DNA of 29,400 nt from a virus. Every line of letters begins with the position of its first letter. Position 1 is the stretch's first letter. The position numbers were made by a program, and so were the translations under genes. Below are positions 15,578 to 23,696 of the stretch, piece after piece. The notes below the pieces were generated by a model. The model was not told where the DNA came from, made no database searches, and saw only the letters and a program-made list of their open reading frames with translations. The stretch lies in the IMG/VR virus record IMGVR_UViG_3300018476_000158, positions 1-29,400 of that record, one strand, 5' to 3'.

Positions 15578-16380
15578 TACGTACCTACCCGACGGGCCGG
15601 TGACGAGTCGATCGAGTAAACACCAGACCGACGCGTCAGTCGGTTCGGGTTGTACGTCTGGATGAACAGGTTGACCAGGTACAGGTTCGTCATGCCGAGT
15701 CGTAGTAGTTCGATCGAGTCCGGCATCTGGATCGTGACACCCTGTCGGATCAGTTGTGTGACGTTCGTCGGCAGGAGGCAGTCCTCACCGGTTCGTGCAC
15801 GCAGCAGCTGACAGGCCAGTTCGCCGACCGCCAACCGTCCGAGCGTCGGAACCTCGCGACCGTACTCGGCGGTAACCGACCAGGTTCCCTCCTCGGTGTC
15901 GTCCAGGTTCAGGTCGTTGCAGCGCGGCCACTCACCACCGTCCGTCCGAACCAGTCGACGGGCGTCGTCCAGTCGGTACGCGCCGGTCACCAGCGGCGTG
16001 CCGTCGACGCGAACCTCGACGATCCGGTAGACCGGTACGGGCAGCAGCACCTCTGAGACGGTCGTGCACGAGCAGCCGCTGGTGCAGCGACCGCAGACGA
16101 AGTTGAACCACGCGCCGCCGACCAGTGCGACGGACAGCCAGCCGCTACCTGGCCACTCAGACCAGGTGCCGGCGAGACCAGAGTTCGGCCACGGGTACGT
16201 CGCGCAGCCCTGTCGACAGGGCCGAAGCGTCACCTCGCAGAGTCCGAACTGCCGACCGGACAGCGCCCAGACAACCTCGGTGGCGGCAGCGGCGGCCTCA
16301 CCGGTGACGCCCGGAGACTCGCAGGCGACGTCACAGTTCCAGAGCGGATCCCACGTCTCGCAGGGACCGTACGTCGCCAC
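15577..16380 (-). CDS. Head-to-tail adaptor protein
   Basis: A 267-aa connector protein. GEAAAAATEVVWALSGRQFG (residues 27-46), followed by C-E-V-T-L-R-P-C-R-Q-G-C, is the pattern seen in actinophage head-to-tail adaptors, the ring that binds below the portal. A later helical part (LAVGELACQLLRARTG) and M-P-D-S-I-E-L-L-R-L agree. It holds about 13 cysteines, including the cluster C-G-R-C-T-S-G-C-S-C near residues 95-104, high for an intracellular protein. GTG 16380 has GGAGGTG a few bases upstream. It leads the connector group of three genes. Confidence 0.78.
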   Translation of the reverse strand: MATYGPCETWDPLWNCDVACESPGVTGEAAAAATEVVWALSGRQFGLCEVTLRPCRQGCATYPWPNSGLAGTWSEWPGSGWLSVALVGGAWFNFVCGRCTSGCSCTTVSEVLLPVPVYRIVEVRVDGTPLVTGAYRLDDARRLVRTDGGEWPRCNDLNLDDTEEGTWSVTAEYGREVPTLGRLAVGELACQLLRARTGEDCLLPTNVTQLIRQGVTIQMPDSIELLRLGMTNLYLVNLFIQTYNPNRLTRRSGVYSIDSSPARRVGT

Positions 16381-16408
16381 GTTCCACCTCCGTGTTCAGC
16401 GTAACGGG

Positions 16409-16765
16409 CTACACGACCGGCGGCACGCCAACCGGCAGGCAGACCTGCCAGACGATCAAAATGGACGCGAACTGCGTCGTCCCGTCGTTGACCCAAAACA
16501 TACCAGCGTGCGTACCCGGTTCGGCGAACTCGTCACCGTCCCACTCGTAGGTAGCGATACCCGACGTCGCGTTCGTTATGATTGCCGGTTCGGTCACGGC
16601 GTTGACGATCTGCCCCTGGATAAGGTGACCCCAGTTGAACACGACGTTGACGAAACCTGATAGGTCGATCGGCTGACCGTCCGCGTCTAGGTACTGGTAG
16701 TCCAGCGGGAACGGAACCTCGCCGACGACGAACGATCCGAGCTGCGTAAACGGGCGCTCGATCAT
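16409..16765 (-). CDS. Small beta-rich virion protein
   Basis: A 118-aa protein, MIERPFTQLGSFVVGEVPFP at the start, then LDYQYLDADGQPIDLSGFV and GMFWVNDGTTQFASILIVWQ. The arrangement of short strands around D-L-S-G faintly recalls the N-terminal domain of phage baseplate upper (BppU) proteins; this is weak. The ATG start forms an ATGA overlap with the stop of the LamG repeat protein, and AAGGAG sits 7 nt upstream. It is probably a partner or adaptor for that protein. The function is otherwise unknown. Confidence 0.5.
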   Translation of the reverse strand: MIERPFTQLGSFVVGEVPFPLDYQYLDADGQPIDLSGFVNVVFNWGHLIQGQIVNAVTEPAIITNATSGIATYEWDGDEFAEPGTHAGMFWVNDGTTQFASILIVWQVCLPVGVPPVV

Positions 16766-18660
16766 ACATCACTCCTTGGTTCGTTGCCCTGCACTAGCTG
16801 TCTGGGCTCTCGCGTAGTGTACCCGTTCACGTTGTCGCGTGGCTCGTTTCCGTGCGCGTGAATACGACCGATCGGTAGCGCGCCGAGCACGAGTACGTCG
16901 TAGGCCGTACCCACGCCGACGGCGACGCCGACCGCTACCAACTGGTCGTTGTTCGCCGTCACCGTGACGTCGTACGCCTCGCCGGTACTGGCTGCCACGC
17001 CGACCGGAACCGACGTCTCGGTCAGTGTCGTCACCGTTGCGTCGAACGCCGCACCGACGCCGAGCGCCACGTCGACACCGAACGTCAGCAACACCGAACC
17101 GAGGTCGACCGCCTGACCGGTCGCCAGCGCCGTTTCGACCTGAACGACGGCGTCGTTACCGGTGGTCACCGTTGGGCCGTACGCCTCGCCGACCGCGAGT
17201 GCCGCCTCGACCGCTGGCGACGTCGAGGCCGACGTCGTCGCGTCGTACGCCTGACCGATCGCCAGCGCCTCGGTGACGTCGACGTTCGTCTCAGCTGCGG
17301 TCTGCACGTCGACGTCGAACGCCTGACCGGTCGCGGTAGCCGGCTCGACGCCGACGCCGGTCGTGATGGCGACATCCTGCGCCGCGCCGTCGGCGAGCGC
17401 GGGTGCCGGTGACGCCGTCTCGGACGTCGTGGTCGTGACGTCGTTAGCTGCACCGGTCGCCAGCGCTGCCTGCGGCGTCGCCGACTCGCTCGTGGCGACG
17501 GTCGCGTCGTTCGCCGCGCCGGTACCGGTGGCGGTCGGAACGTCGACGTTCGTCAGCGTCTGCGTAGTCGCGCTGACGTCGAACGCGGTGCCGATACCGG
17601 TCGCGCTGTCGACCGGAACCGACACGGCAGCGGAGGTGTCGTTCGCCTGCCCGATCGCGTCTGCACGACCGACCGTGACCGACTCGCTGATCGTTACGGC
17701 AGGATCGAACGCGGCACCGGTCGCCGTCGCGACGTCTGGGTTACTCGACAGTGCGGCACTCGGCGTATTCGCGTCGCCGGTAACGGTCGCCGCGTTGCCG
17801 TTCGCCGCGATCGACGAGGACGCGTTGCTTGCGTCACCGGTTGCCGTTGCGGCCGTCGGACTCGGTCCGACGTTTGCCGTTGGAGTCTGCGCGTCACCGG
17901 TCGCCGTCGCAGCCGCTGGGTTACTCGAGATCGACGCAGCGGCCGTCTGCGCGTCACCGGTGCCGGTCGCCTCCGTGACGTTGACGTTGGTCGCCGCCGT
18001 ACCGCTGGGCAGGATGAGACCACTGGGAGTTCGTGCGTGCCACGAGATCGGCGGCCCGTCTTCGCGTGCGACGGTCGCGCCGCCGGTGAACGTCGTGCCG
18101 TTACCCGAGAAGTCGACCGCCGCGCTGGTCACGAACGGTAGGTACACGCGTAGGTTCGCTGTGCGGTACGGCTGGTACTGCATCGACTCCTGCGCGACCT
18201 CAGCGGCGGTCAGCCCGGCCTGCCAAAACTTGAACGCCGCGACGCGGCCGTTCAGGAACTCGCCGTACCGGTTGTTACCGATCAGCATACGTGTGATCGT
18301 GCGCGCTGCACTCGTCCAGGTGTCCGTCGACAGCGTTAACGTGTTCGCGGTTCGCCAGTACAGCGTGCCGGACGTACCGGAGACGGTGACGGCCATGAAG
18401 TACCAGCTGCCGACCGTCTGCGCGACGCCGTTCGCGACCTGCCCGGGCGCGTTGTCGTCGTACAAGATCAGGCTCTGACCGTCCTCATCGGTCTGCAGCA
18501 TCATCGCCGTGCCGTCGGTGTTAGCGTCGAACGACCAGAATGACGACCACGTGTTGCGGTCGACCGAGATCAGGCCCCAACAGGTGAACGAGAAGTTCGT
18601 CTGCGAACCGAGAGTCAGCGTAGAGACGTACTCCTCCGCCGCGTCGAAGCGAACGGCCAC
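16762..18660 (-). CDS. LamG-domain virion protein with tandem repeats
   Basis: A 632-aa protein in three parts. Residues 1-200 form a LamG/concanavalin A-like sandwich (NFSFTCWGLISVDRNTWSSF, WYFMAVTVSGTSGTLYWR, NGRVAAFKFWQAGLTAAEVA). Residues about 225-592 hold some 17 degenerate repeats of about 22 residues centred on A-T-G-x-A-x-D-x-T-V. Residues 593-632 are a Pro/Arg/Asn-rich tail with G-N-E-P-R twice. GTG 18660 has GGAGGTCGC upstream. No signal peptide or transmembrane segment is seen. It could be a capsid decoration or a fibre-like protein that binds surface glycans; placement between head and connector genes fits a virion component. Confidence 0.7.
   Translation of the reverse strand: MAVRFDAAEEYVSTLTLGSQTNFSFTCWGLISVDRNTWSSFWSFDANTDGTAMMLQTDEDGQSLILYDDNAPGQVANGVAQTVGSWYFMAVTVSGTSGTLYWRTANTLTLSTDTWTSAARTITRMLIGNNRYGEFLNGRVAAFKFWQAGLTAAEVAQESMQYQPYRTANLRVYLPFVTSAAVDFSGNGTTFTGGATVAREDGPPISWHARTPSGLILPSGTAATNVNVTEATGTGDAQTAAASISSNPAAATATGDAQTPTANVGPSPTAATATGDASNASSSIAANGNAATVTGDANTPSAALSSNPDVATATGAAFDPAVTISESVTVGRADAIGQANDTSAAVSVPVDSATGIGTAFDVSATTQTLTNVDVPTATGTGAANDATVATSESATPQAALATGAANDVTTTTSETASPAPALADGAAQDVAITTGVGVEPATATGQAFDVDVQTAAETNVDVTEALAIGQAYDATTSASTSPAVEAALAVGEAYGPTVTTGNDAVVQVETALATGQAVDLGSVLLTFGVDVALGVGAAFDATVTTLTETSVPVGVAASTGEAYDVTVTANNDQLVAVGVAVGVGTAYDVLVLGALPIGRIHAHGNEPRDNVNGYTTREPRQLVQGNEPRSDV
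16885..17988 (-). repeat. About 17 tandem 22-residue coding repeats
   Basis: A region coding degenerate repeats such as N-P-D-V-A-T-A-T-G-A-A-F-D-P-A-V-T-I and V-D-V-T-E-A-L-A-I-G-Q-A-Y-D-A-T-T. The DNA has a period near 60-66 bases, with recurring tcaccggt-containing segments on the plus strand. The upstream copies are D-A-Q/D-A-N type and the downstream copies A-Y-D/A-F-D type, suggesting two expansion phases. Confidence 0.75.
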
Positions 18661-18668
18661 GCGACCTC

Positions 18669-19166
18669 CTACGTGTCAGAGTAGGAGAGTGTCGCTAGAG
18701 TTAGGATCACATCGTTTACCATCGTATCGCTAGCACCGGTATCGCGATAGATCCTAATCCACACGGCGTCGTCCAACGTCAGCGAGTCGAGGTTGCTGAC
18801 CGTCACGTCGATCGTGTGCAGTCGTTGACCGGTCGTACCCAGGTGACTGTCGGTCGCCGTGTTGGCCGTCGCCAACGCCTTCGTCTCGACGTCCTGCGTG
18901 TCGGTGTTCGGCGTGATCGCCGCCAGTTGAACACCCCACGTGACGTCGCCGGTCGTCGCCGTATCGGCGTACCACTCGACGGTAACTGTTAAGTTACCCG
19001 AACCGTAGCGAACAGCACGAAAGTGCCAAAACGCAGCTTCAATCGTTGTGGCATCGTACGCTAATCCCACTACAGGAAAGTTAGTACCGTTCTTTACCAG
19101 CGCTGGAAACGCGGTCGCTAGGAACTGCGCCGCGCCCGGGTCGAGCAGGTGGTAGACGGTTGCCAA
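18669..19166 (-). CDS. Beta-rich virion protein with TTG start
   Basis: A 165-aa protein beginning MATVYHLLDPGAAQFLATAF. The middle is beta-rich (NLTVTVEWYADTATTGDVTW, VWIRIYRDTG), like a virion sandwich domain. The only well-placed start is TTG at 19166, with GGAGGAGG (19176-19183) 9 nt upstream and the preceding stop 1 nt away. It ends 8 nt before the LamG gene. No family is recognised. It is likely a structural protein acting with its neighbours. Confidence 0.6.
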   Translation of the reverse strand: MATVYHLLDPGAAQFLATAFPALVKNGTNFPVVGLAYDATTIEAAFWHFRAVRYGSGNLTVTVEWYADTATTGDVTWGVQLAAITPNTDTQDVETKALATANTATDSHLGTTGQRLHTIDVTVSNLDSLTLDDAVWIRIYRDTGASDTMVNDVILTLATLSYSDT

Positions 19167-19167
19167 C

Positions 19168-19431
19168 TTACCCGTCCTCCTCCACTCTCAGCAGTCCAGC
19201 GCGACGCATCGCGACGAACCCGACGACCGCCGCCTTCTGCGCGGTCGTCGCGGACGTTCGAAACGTCGCCGGGAAGGCGTTGTTGACGGCGGTGGCGTTA
19301 TCCTCGAGAAACGTGTCGATCGCGTTAACCGCCGCCTGTAACTGGTCCTTGGTAAATCCGGCGTTGCCGAGCTGCTGTCGCATGAAGTAGCGATACACGC
19401 GATTTCGATCCACGTCCGGAAGTACGGCCAT
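19168..19431 (-). CDS. Small helical virion-associated protein
   Basis: An 87-aa protein, MAVLPDVDRNRVYRYFMRQQ then LGNAGFTKDQLQAAVNAIDT, mostly helical. Similar small proteins of this type occur among actinophage head-tail genes in my recollection. The ATG at 19431 is preferred over 19464 because TAGGA lies just upstream and the conserved-looking sequence starts there. A T-S-A-T-T-A-Q-K-A-A segment leads into a C-terminal helix. The role is unknown. Confidence 0.62.
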   Translation of the reverse strand: MAVLPDVDRNRVYRYFMRQQLGNAGFTKDQLQAAVNAIDTFLEDNATAVNNAFPATFRTSATTAQKAAVVGFVAMRRAGLLRVEEDG

Positions 19432-19468
19432 GGTTCCTACCCCCGATTTGCGCGGCGTAGTCATGTCG

Positions 19469-19945
19469 CTACAGCGTAAACCGGAAGATGCCGCTGGCGT
19501 TCCAGACCAGCGTGAGCGTTCCGTTCGTGACGCTCTGCGAACCTCCGAAGTAGTTGTAACAGATCCCACGGTCAGCGGTGGCCGTCACGGTGTCGTCGTA
19601 GACCAGGCAGCCGAAGACGTTAGCGAGCGTCGCCGCCGAGCCGGACGCCGTGTCGGTTCCGTCGAAGAACACCACACCGGCGGTGCCGGCGTTGACCGAC
19701 TGCCCCGACAACGTGACACCGGCGGCCGGCCACTGCACAGCCTGTGAAACCTCGTTGGTGTTAGCCCACTGACCGGTGTTGTACGCCGTGCTTGCCGCTG
19801 CTGCGTTCTGATCAGGCGTAATGCTGTTGTTGTAGAGCGCCACCTTGATCGTGTCGGCGTCCAGACCGCCGTACGTCGTCAAGTTCGCCGCGATGATCAG
19901 GTCCTCGACGTAGGACCGAAAGATCTCGCTCGAGGACCAGGCCAT
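19469..19945 (-). CDS. Virion structural protein, unknown
   Basis: A 158-aa protein: MAWSSSEIFRSYVEDLIIAA, then GGLDADTIKVALYNNSITPD, and a beta-rich C-terminal half ending GTLTLVWNASGIFRFTL. GGAGAG is 4-5 nt before the ATG. The style (helix, then A-L-Y-N-N and V-V-F-F-D) matches a common phage structural protein whose function is not settled. It could be a decoration or fibre-base protein. It is flanked by small virion genes. Confidence 0.58.
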   Translation of the reverse strand: MAWSSSEIFRSYVEDLIIAANLTTYGGLDADTIKVALYNNSITPDQNAAAASTAYNTGQWANTNEVSQAVQWPAAGVTLSGQSVNAGTAGVVFFDGTDTASGSAATLANVFGCLVYDDTVTATADRGICYNYFGGSQSVTNGTLTLVWNASGIFRFTL

Positions 19946-19956
19946 ATTCTCTCCAG

Positions 19957-20244
19957 CTAGTCGGTCGATACCGCCGTGGCGGTACCGACGTAGATCGTGC
20001 AGTCCTGTCCGTCGTCGCGCGTCGTCACGGTTGACATGACGACGTTGCCCTCGCCGTCGACCTGGGCGAGCTCCCTGCCGACGTAGTCCTCGCGCTCGCG
20101 CGTCTCGGTCTTAGCCTTCGTTCCCTGCAGGACCAGCGGTGCTACCAGACCCTTGATCCCGACGCAGGTGTGCATCGGGAGCGCCGCGTCGACCGTCCGG
20201 GCCTGCGCGTCGCAGTTGGGGCAGTACCACAGCTGCGGTGACAC
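19957..20244 (-). CDS. Zinc-ribbon-like small protein
   Basis: A 95-aa protein starting VSPQLWYCPNCDAQARTVD, with a C-x-x-C pair at residues 8 and 11 and a later M-H-T-C that could complete a zinc site. The rest (GIKGLVAPLVLQGTKAKTE) is partly basic. GTG 20244 overlaps the TAG of the major tail protein gene (TAGTG). Small proteins with this CPNC...MHTC arrangement occur among actinophage structural genes. A structural or assembly role is probable; nothing suggests DNA binding beyond the ribbon itself. Confidence 0.62.
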   Translation of the reverse strand: MSPQLWYCPNCDAQARTVDAALPMHTCVGIKGLVAPLVLQGTKAKTETREREDYVGRELAQVDGEGNVVMSTVTTRDDGQDCTIYVGTATAVSTD

Positions 20245-20915
20245 TACGCCAGCGTCCCCGGTCCGCACTGCGCGGTCGGTAGTGCGGTAGTGGTGATGTT
20301 CCAGAGCCAGTGCTCGTCGGCCTCGACGACCTCGCCGACGGGCAGCCACGACGTCGCGCCCGGTCCGTCACCCCACAGCGTCGACGCCGGAAACGTCTCG
20401 CCGACGAACTGAAGCGTGGAGCGGCCGTTCTCGATCGTGTACGTGCCAACCATGGTGTTACCAACGTGCGGCCAGGCGTTGTAGATGTACCGCTGTGTAC
20501 CAGACGCGTCGCACGCGCCAGACCCCGCTACGCGCTGCCAGACCTCCATCGAGAACTTGTTCGCCGGCTCGCCCTCGGCCATGGCCCAACCGGTGCCGGT
20601 GACCGGCGTCACCGCCGTGTCGAGCAGTCGCGCCGACATGACGTACGCGGCCAGCACCGGGTCGACGTCACACCAGTCGACCGTCAGCTGGTACCGCTTC
20701 AGCGACGGGCGGTCCTTCTGGTTGACGCAGAGCTCGCCGTCCGCGTTGCGCTCGACGAACTCCTCGCCCTCCTCGTAGTCCGGCTCCATCTGAACCTGGA
20801 CGAAGCCCTTGGTGACGATCGACAGCGCGCCCGCGCCGGTGACCGGCGCACCGCAGTCGTCGACCGCGACGACACGCAGGTGGGTTCCCTTAATGGGAGC
20901 TGCACAGATAGCCAT
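20244..20915 (-). CDS. Probable major tail (tube) protein
   Basis: A 223-aa protein. The beta-tube pattern includes GFVQVQMEPDYEEGEEFVER, NADGELCVNQKDRPSLKRYQ and LTVDWCDVDPVLAAYVM, followed by VEWQ-like F-S-M-E-V-W-Q-R and NAWPHVGNTMVGTYTIENG. This order of elements is what I expect of actinophage major tail proteins, which polymerise into the tail tube. AGGAG is 6 nt before ATG. It lies before the connector genes rather than between connectors and chaperone, which is unusual and lowers confidence. Confidence 0.62.
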   Translation of the reverse strand: MAICAAPIKGTHLRVVAVDDCGAPVTGAGALSIVTKGFVQVQMEPDYEEGEEFVERNADGELCVNQKDRPSLKRYQLTVDWCDVDPVLAAYVMSARLLDTAVTPVTGTGWAMAEGEPANKFSMEVWQRVAGSGACDASGTQRYIYNAWPHVGNTMVGTYTIENGRSTLQFVGETFPASTLWGDGPGATSWLPVGEVVEADEHWLWNITTTALPTAQCGPGTLA

Positions 20916-20927
20916 AAGTCACTCCTG

Positions 20928-21845
20928 TTAAGGTGTCCCGAGGTTGACCTGGACCGCCACCAGGCAGCAGTCGAAGCCGAGTACGTACGTGCGCTCCGCG
21001 ATCATCTGCACGTCGTTGGTCTCACGATTGATCGACTGGTTGCGTGACGCGATCTTGACGTCACCGCGTCGCATAAACACAGGACCGGTGGCGTAGATCC
21101 ACGTCGTGTCCTGCGTCGGTGCGGCACCCGTCGGACTGGTACCTGGATAACCTGCACCGGCCGCTACCAGGTTACCGTTGAGCGTCTGGAGCTGTCGATC
21201 GAACTGACCACTGCCGACGTTGCGCGCGTTGACGACGCGCAGCAGTCCCAGCGCATCCAGCGTCGGCAGTAGCTTTACCGGTACGTGAATGACACCGGTA
21301 CCGCCGAAGCAGTCCGCGAGCTCCTGCTCGAGCAGGCCGAGTCCGGTCGCAATGTCCAGTGCACCGCCGGTCGCCGCCGGACTGGCCGCCGACTGCAGGA
21401 TGATGCCCGACGAGTCCAGTACCTGAGCGTTAGCCGCCAGGTGCGGAAACGCGAGTGTGCGACCGTCGACGATTCCGGTCCAGAACGACTGCTCGACCTG
21501 AAACGTCTCGGTCCGCGCGAGCGCCTCACGTGCGGTATCGACCGCCGCATCGTTGCCGACCGTGGCGCAGTCGAACCGCGCGTACACCGTGAACGGCGTC
21601 GCCCCACGGTGCGAGGTGTCGACGTTCGGTGTCTTAACCGACGGCTCCGGCGGCGGACCGCCGGAGCCGGTTACCGCGATGCACTCGTCGTACGTCGCGG
21701 CACCGGCGTCGGGACAGTACGACGTCCAGGTGACACCGTTCTGCCAGTGCGCGTCACCGAGCGCCGGCGTCTGAACGACGCTCAGCAGCCCGTACGGCGA
21801 AGGTGTGAACGTCGGCGCGTCGACTAGCTGTCGGGGTCCGGCCAC
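20928..21845 (-). CDS. Virion structural protein, actinophage type
   Basis: A 305-aa protein directly after the major capsid gene. It opens AGPRQLVDAPTFTPSPYGLL with H-W-Q-N-G-V-T-W and C residues near 43 and 55. Later come TETFQVEQSFWTGIVDGRTL, F-G-G-T-G-V-I-H-V-P and TTWIYATGPVFMRRGDV, ending in E-R-T-Y-V-L-G-F-D-C-C. Proteins with these landmarks recur in actinophage structural regions, often without a defined role. It may be a second shell or tail-base protein. GTG 21845 has GGAGGTGA 6-7 nt upstream. Confidence 0.6.
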   Translation of the reverse strand: MAGPRQLVDAPTFTPSPYGLLSVVQTPALGDAHWQNGVTWTSYCPDAGAATYDECIAVTGSGGPPPEPSVKTPNVDTSHRGATPFTVYARFDCATVGNDAAVDTAREALARTETFQVEQSFWTGIVDGRTLAFPHLAANAQVLDSSGIILQSAASPAATGGALDIATGLGLLEQELADCFGGTGVIHVPVKLLPTLDALGLLRVVNARNVGSGQFDRQLQTLNGNLVAAGAGYPGTSPTGAAPTQDTTWIYATGPVFMRRGDVKIASRNQSINRETNDVQMIAERTYVLGFDCCLVAVQVNLGTP

Positions 21846-21894
21846 CGACGTTCACCTCCCTCGAGTGTTCCACGACCACGTCACGCGGTACGGC

Positions 21895-23670
21895 TTACAG
21901 GTTGGTGCAAGCCGCGCCAGCCGCCAGCTGGCCACCGGTCTTACCGTTGACGCAGAAGTTGATCGTGTACTGGCGCGACTCGTGTCCGACCATCGCGATC
22001 AGGTGGCACTCCTCGGACCAGGCGGCCGTGTGGTCGTTGGTCTCGTTGAGCGTCGAGTCGCGAACCACGCCGAGGTCGAGCGACAGGCCGTTGCCCTTGA
22101 TGAAGGTACCGGCCGCGTAGAGCATGATCGTCGCGCTGACCGGCCAGTCGTCGATCTCGGTGGCGTTACCGAACTGACCCGCACCGCGCACCTGCCAGTC
22201 GTTGACCCACTGCACGCGGACGTTGAGTGCCGCGAAGTGCGAGTTGATCTCACCGTCCGAGACCTGCCGGACGTCGACGCCGTTGCGCCACGCCAGGTCG
22301 GCGCGGATGACGGCCTTGAGCCAGAACGGCGCGACGGCCTCGAGGACGTCGCCCTCGCACATGCCGTAGCGAGCGCGGTAGTCGGTCGCGGCGAGCGACA
22401 GACCGCCGTACACCTGCTGGTACACGGGCTGACCGGTGACGGCGAACGAGCCGGTGTCGATGGCCGCGCTGGACCGCGACACCATGTGCGCGATCAGACG
22501 GCCGTTGATGGCGTGCGCGTGCGCGGCCATCATCAGCTGCAGGAAGTTACGCGTCGCCTCGGGATACGCGTCGTCGGTCAGGTTACCGGCGGTGACGCAG
22601 AGGCCGTAGCACTCCAGGCGCTCCTCGTCGAACGTCGGGCATGGGACGCGAATGCACGGCTTGGTCGGCGAACCGGTGACGGCCGCGATGTCGTCAGCCT
22701 CGGTCCAGAGCCACGGAATCGACGTGCCCGAGAACGGCTCCGAGAAGCCACCGAACGCCTGGTTGGTGGTACCGAACACGTCAGCCAGCGACGGCGAGAC
22801 GGGGAACTGGATACCACCACGCGACACACCGAACGTCGGCAGGTCGATCAGACCGTCCTCACAGGCGATGTTGAAGAAGTCGTAGCGGATCTCGGACGGG
22901 GCGCACCAGCCGCCAGCCGCGACGAGAGAGTCCTTCTTGTCCTGCGAAGTGAGGTGTTCGAAGAGTTCGGCGACCTGACCGGGAGCGGTACGGTCGTCGA
23001 TGGTGTGCTCGAACTCGTTACGGATCGAGGCTACGAGCTGCATGTTCGGGTTGCCGTTCGAGACCGGCATCGACTTCGCCTTGCGCTGGACGATGTCCAC
23101 GAGACGGTTCAGGTCGTCGACGCCCTCGCCACGTGCGACGCCCGGAATGTCGACCGACGCTGTGACGGCGAGCTTCTGCTTCGGCAGGTCCGACTGCGGC
23201 GCGTACCGACGAGCGTCGGACAGCGACGGACGATCCATGACGCGCGTCAGTTCACGACCGGCGACGCGGTCACCGAGCACGGACACGAGAGCGGCAGTCG
23301 CGCCTCGCGCGGCGGCGGCGGCGATACTCTCAGCGTCGACCGACGGAGTCAAGTCACCCGGCTGCACACCGGCGGCGTTGTCGTCGCCCGGTCCGTGAAC
23401 GCGCAACCTGAGGTTCTGCTGATCGCTGAGCAGCTTAGACTGCGCAACGCGCGCAGCCTCCTCGGCGCGAGCCTTGCGCGCGGCCATCTCGGCGCGGATG
23501 CGATCCACGTCGTCGGCGAGACGCATGCCGTACTGGACGGTGTCGGGAGTCACCTCGTCCAGCGTGTTGATGCGGTCAAACTCCTTGACGGCCTGTGTGC
23601 CGTACTCCTCGAGCTCCTTGTCGCTGACAAGCGTGAGGTCCTCGGGGATGTGCACAAGCTCCTCAGGCAT
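21895..23670 (-). CDS. Major capsid protein with long N-terminal extension
   Basis: A 591-aa HK97-fold type capsid protein. GGWCAPSE, followed by D-F-F-N-I-A-C-E-D-G-L-I-D-L-P, near residues 252-280 is the core signature shared by actinophage major capsid proteins. Residues about 15-90 are highly charged and helical (RIRAEMAARKARAEEAARVA), consistent with a built-in scaffolding (delta) domain cleaved by the upstream protease; residues to about 230 form the extension. Eight or more Cys occur in the core. AAGGAG lies 7 nt before ATG. Portal and protease upstream complete the head module; no separate scaffold gene is seen. Confidence 0.85.
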   Translation of the reverse strand: MPEELVHIPEDLTLVSDKELEEYGTQAVKEFDRINTLDEVTPDTVQYGMRLADDVDRIRAEMAARKARAEEAARVAQSKLLSDQQNLRLRVHGPGDDNAAGVQPGDLTPSVDAESIAAAAARGATAALVSVLGDRVAGRELTRVMDRPSLSDARRYAPQSDLPKQKLAVTASVDIPGVARGEGVDDLNRLVDIVQRKAKSMPVSNGNPNMQLVASIRNEFEHTIDDRTAPGQVAELFEHLTSQDKKDSLVAAGGWCAPSEIRYDFFNIACEDGLIDLPTFGVSRGGIQFPVSPSLADVFGTTNQAFGGFSEPFSGTSIPWLWTEADDIAAVTGSPTKPCIRVPCPTFDEERLECYGLCVTAGNLTDDAYPEATRNFLQLMMAAHAHAINGRLIAHMVSRSSAAIDTGSFAVTGQPVYQQVYGGLSLAATDYRARYGMCEGDVLEAVAPFWLKAVIRADLAWRNGVDVRQVSDGEINSHFAALNVRVQWVNDWQVRGAGQFGNATEIDDWPVSATIMLYAAGTFIKGNGLSLDLGVVRDSTLNETNDHTAAWSEECHLIAMVGHESRQYTINFCVNGKTGGQLAAGAACTNL

Positions 23671-23684
23671 TGCGTCACTCCTTG

Positions 23685-23694
23685 TTTACGTAAA
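23685..23694. repeat. 10-bp palindrome TTTACGTAAA
   Basis: A perfect self-complementary decamer in the capsid gene's leader, just upstream of its ribosome site. It could be a protein-binding site or chance. Confidence 0.4.
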
Positions 23695-23696
23695 GA

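Noticed and set aside
16885-17988. CRISPR-like periodic DNA
   Set aside because: The period follows codon-level protein repeats with diverged copies and no constant spacer/repeat boundary.
17363-18478. Plus-strand frame (371 codons) with apparent hydrophobic repeats
   Set aside because: The repeats mirror the coding repeats of the LamG protein on the other strand; no independent evidence for expression.
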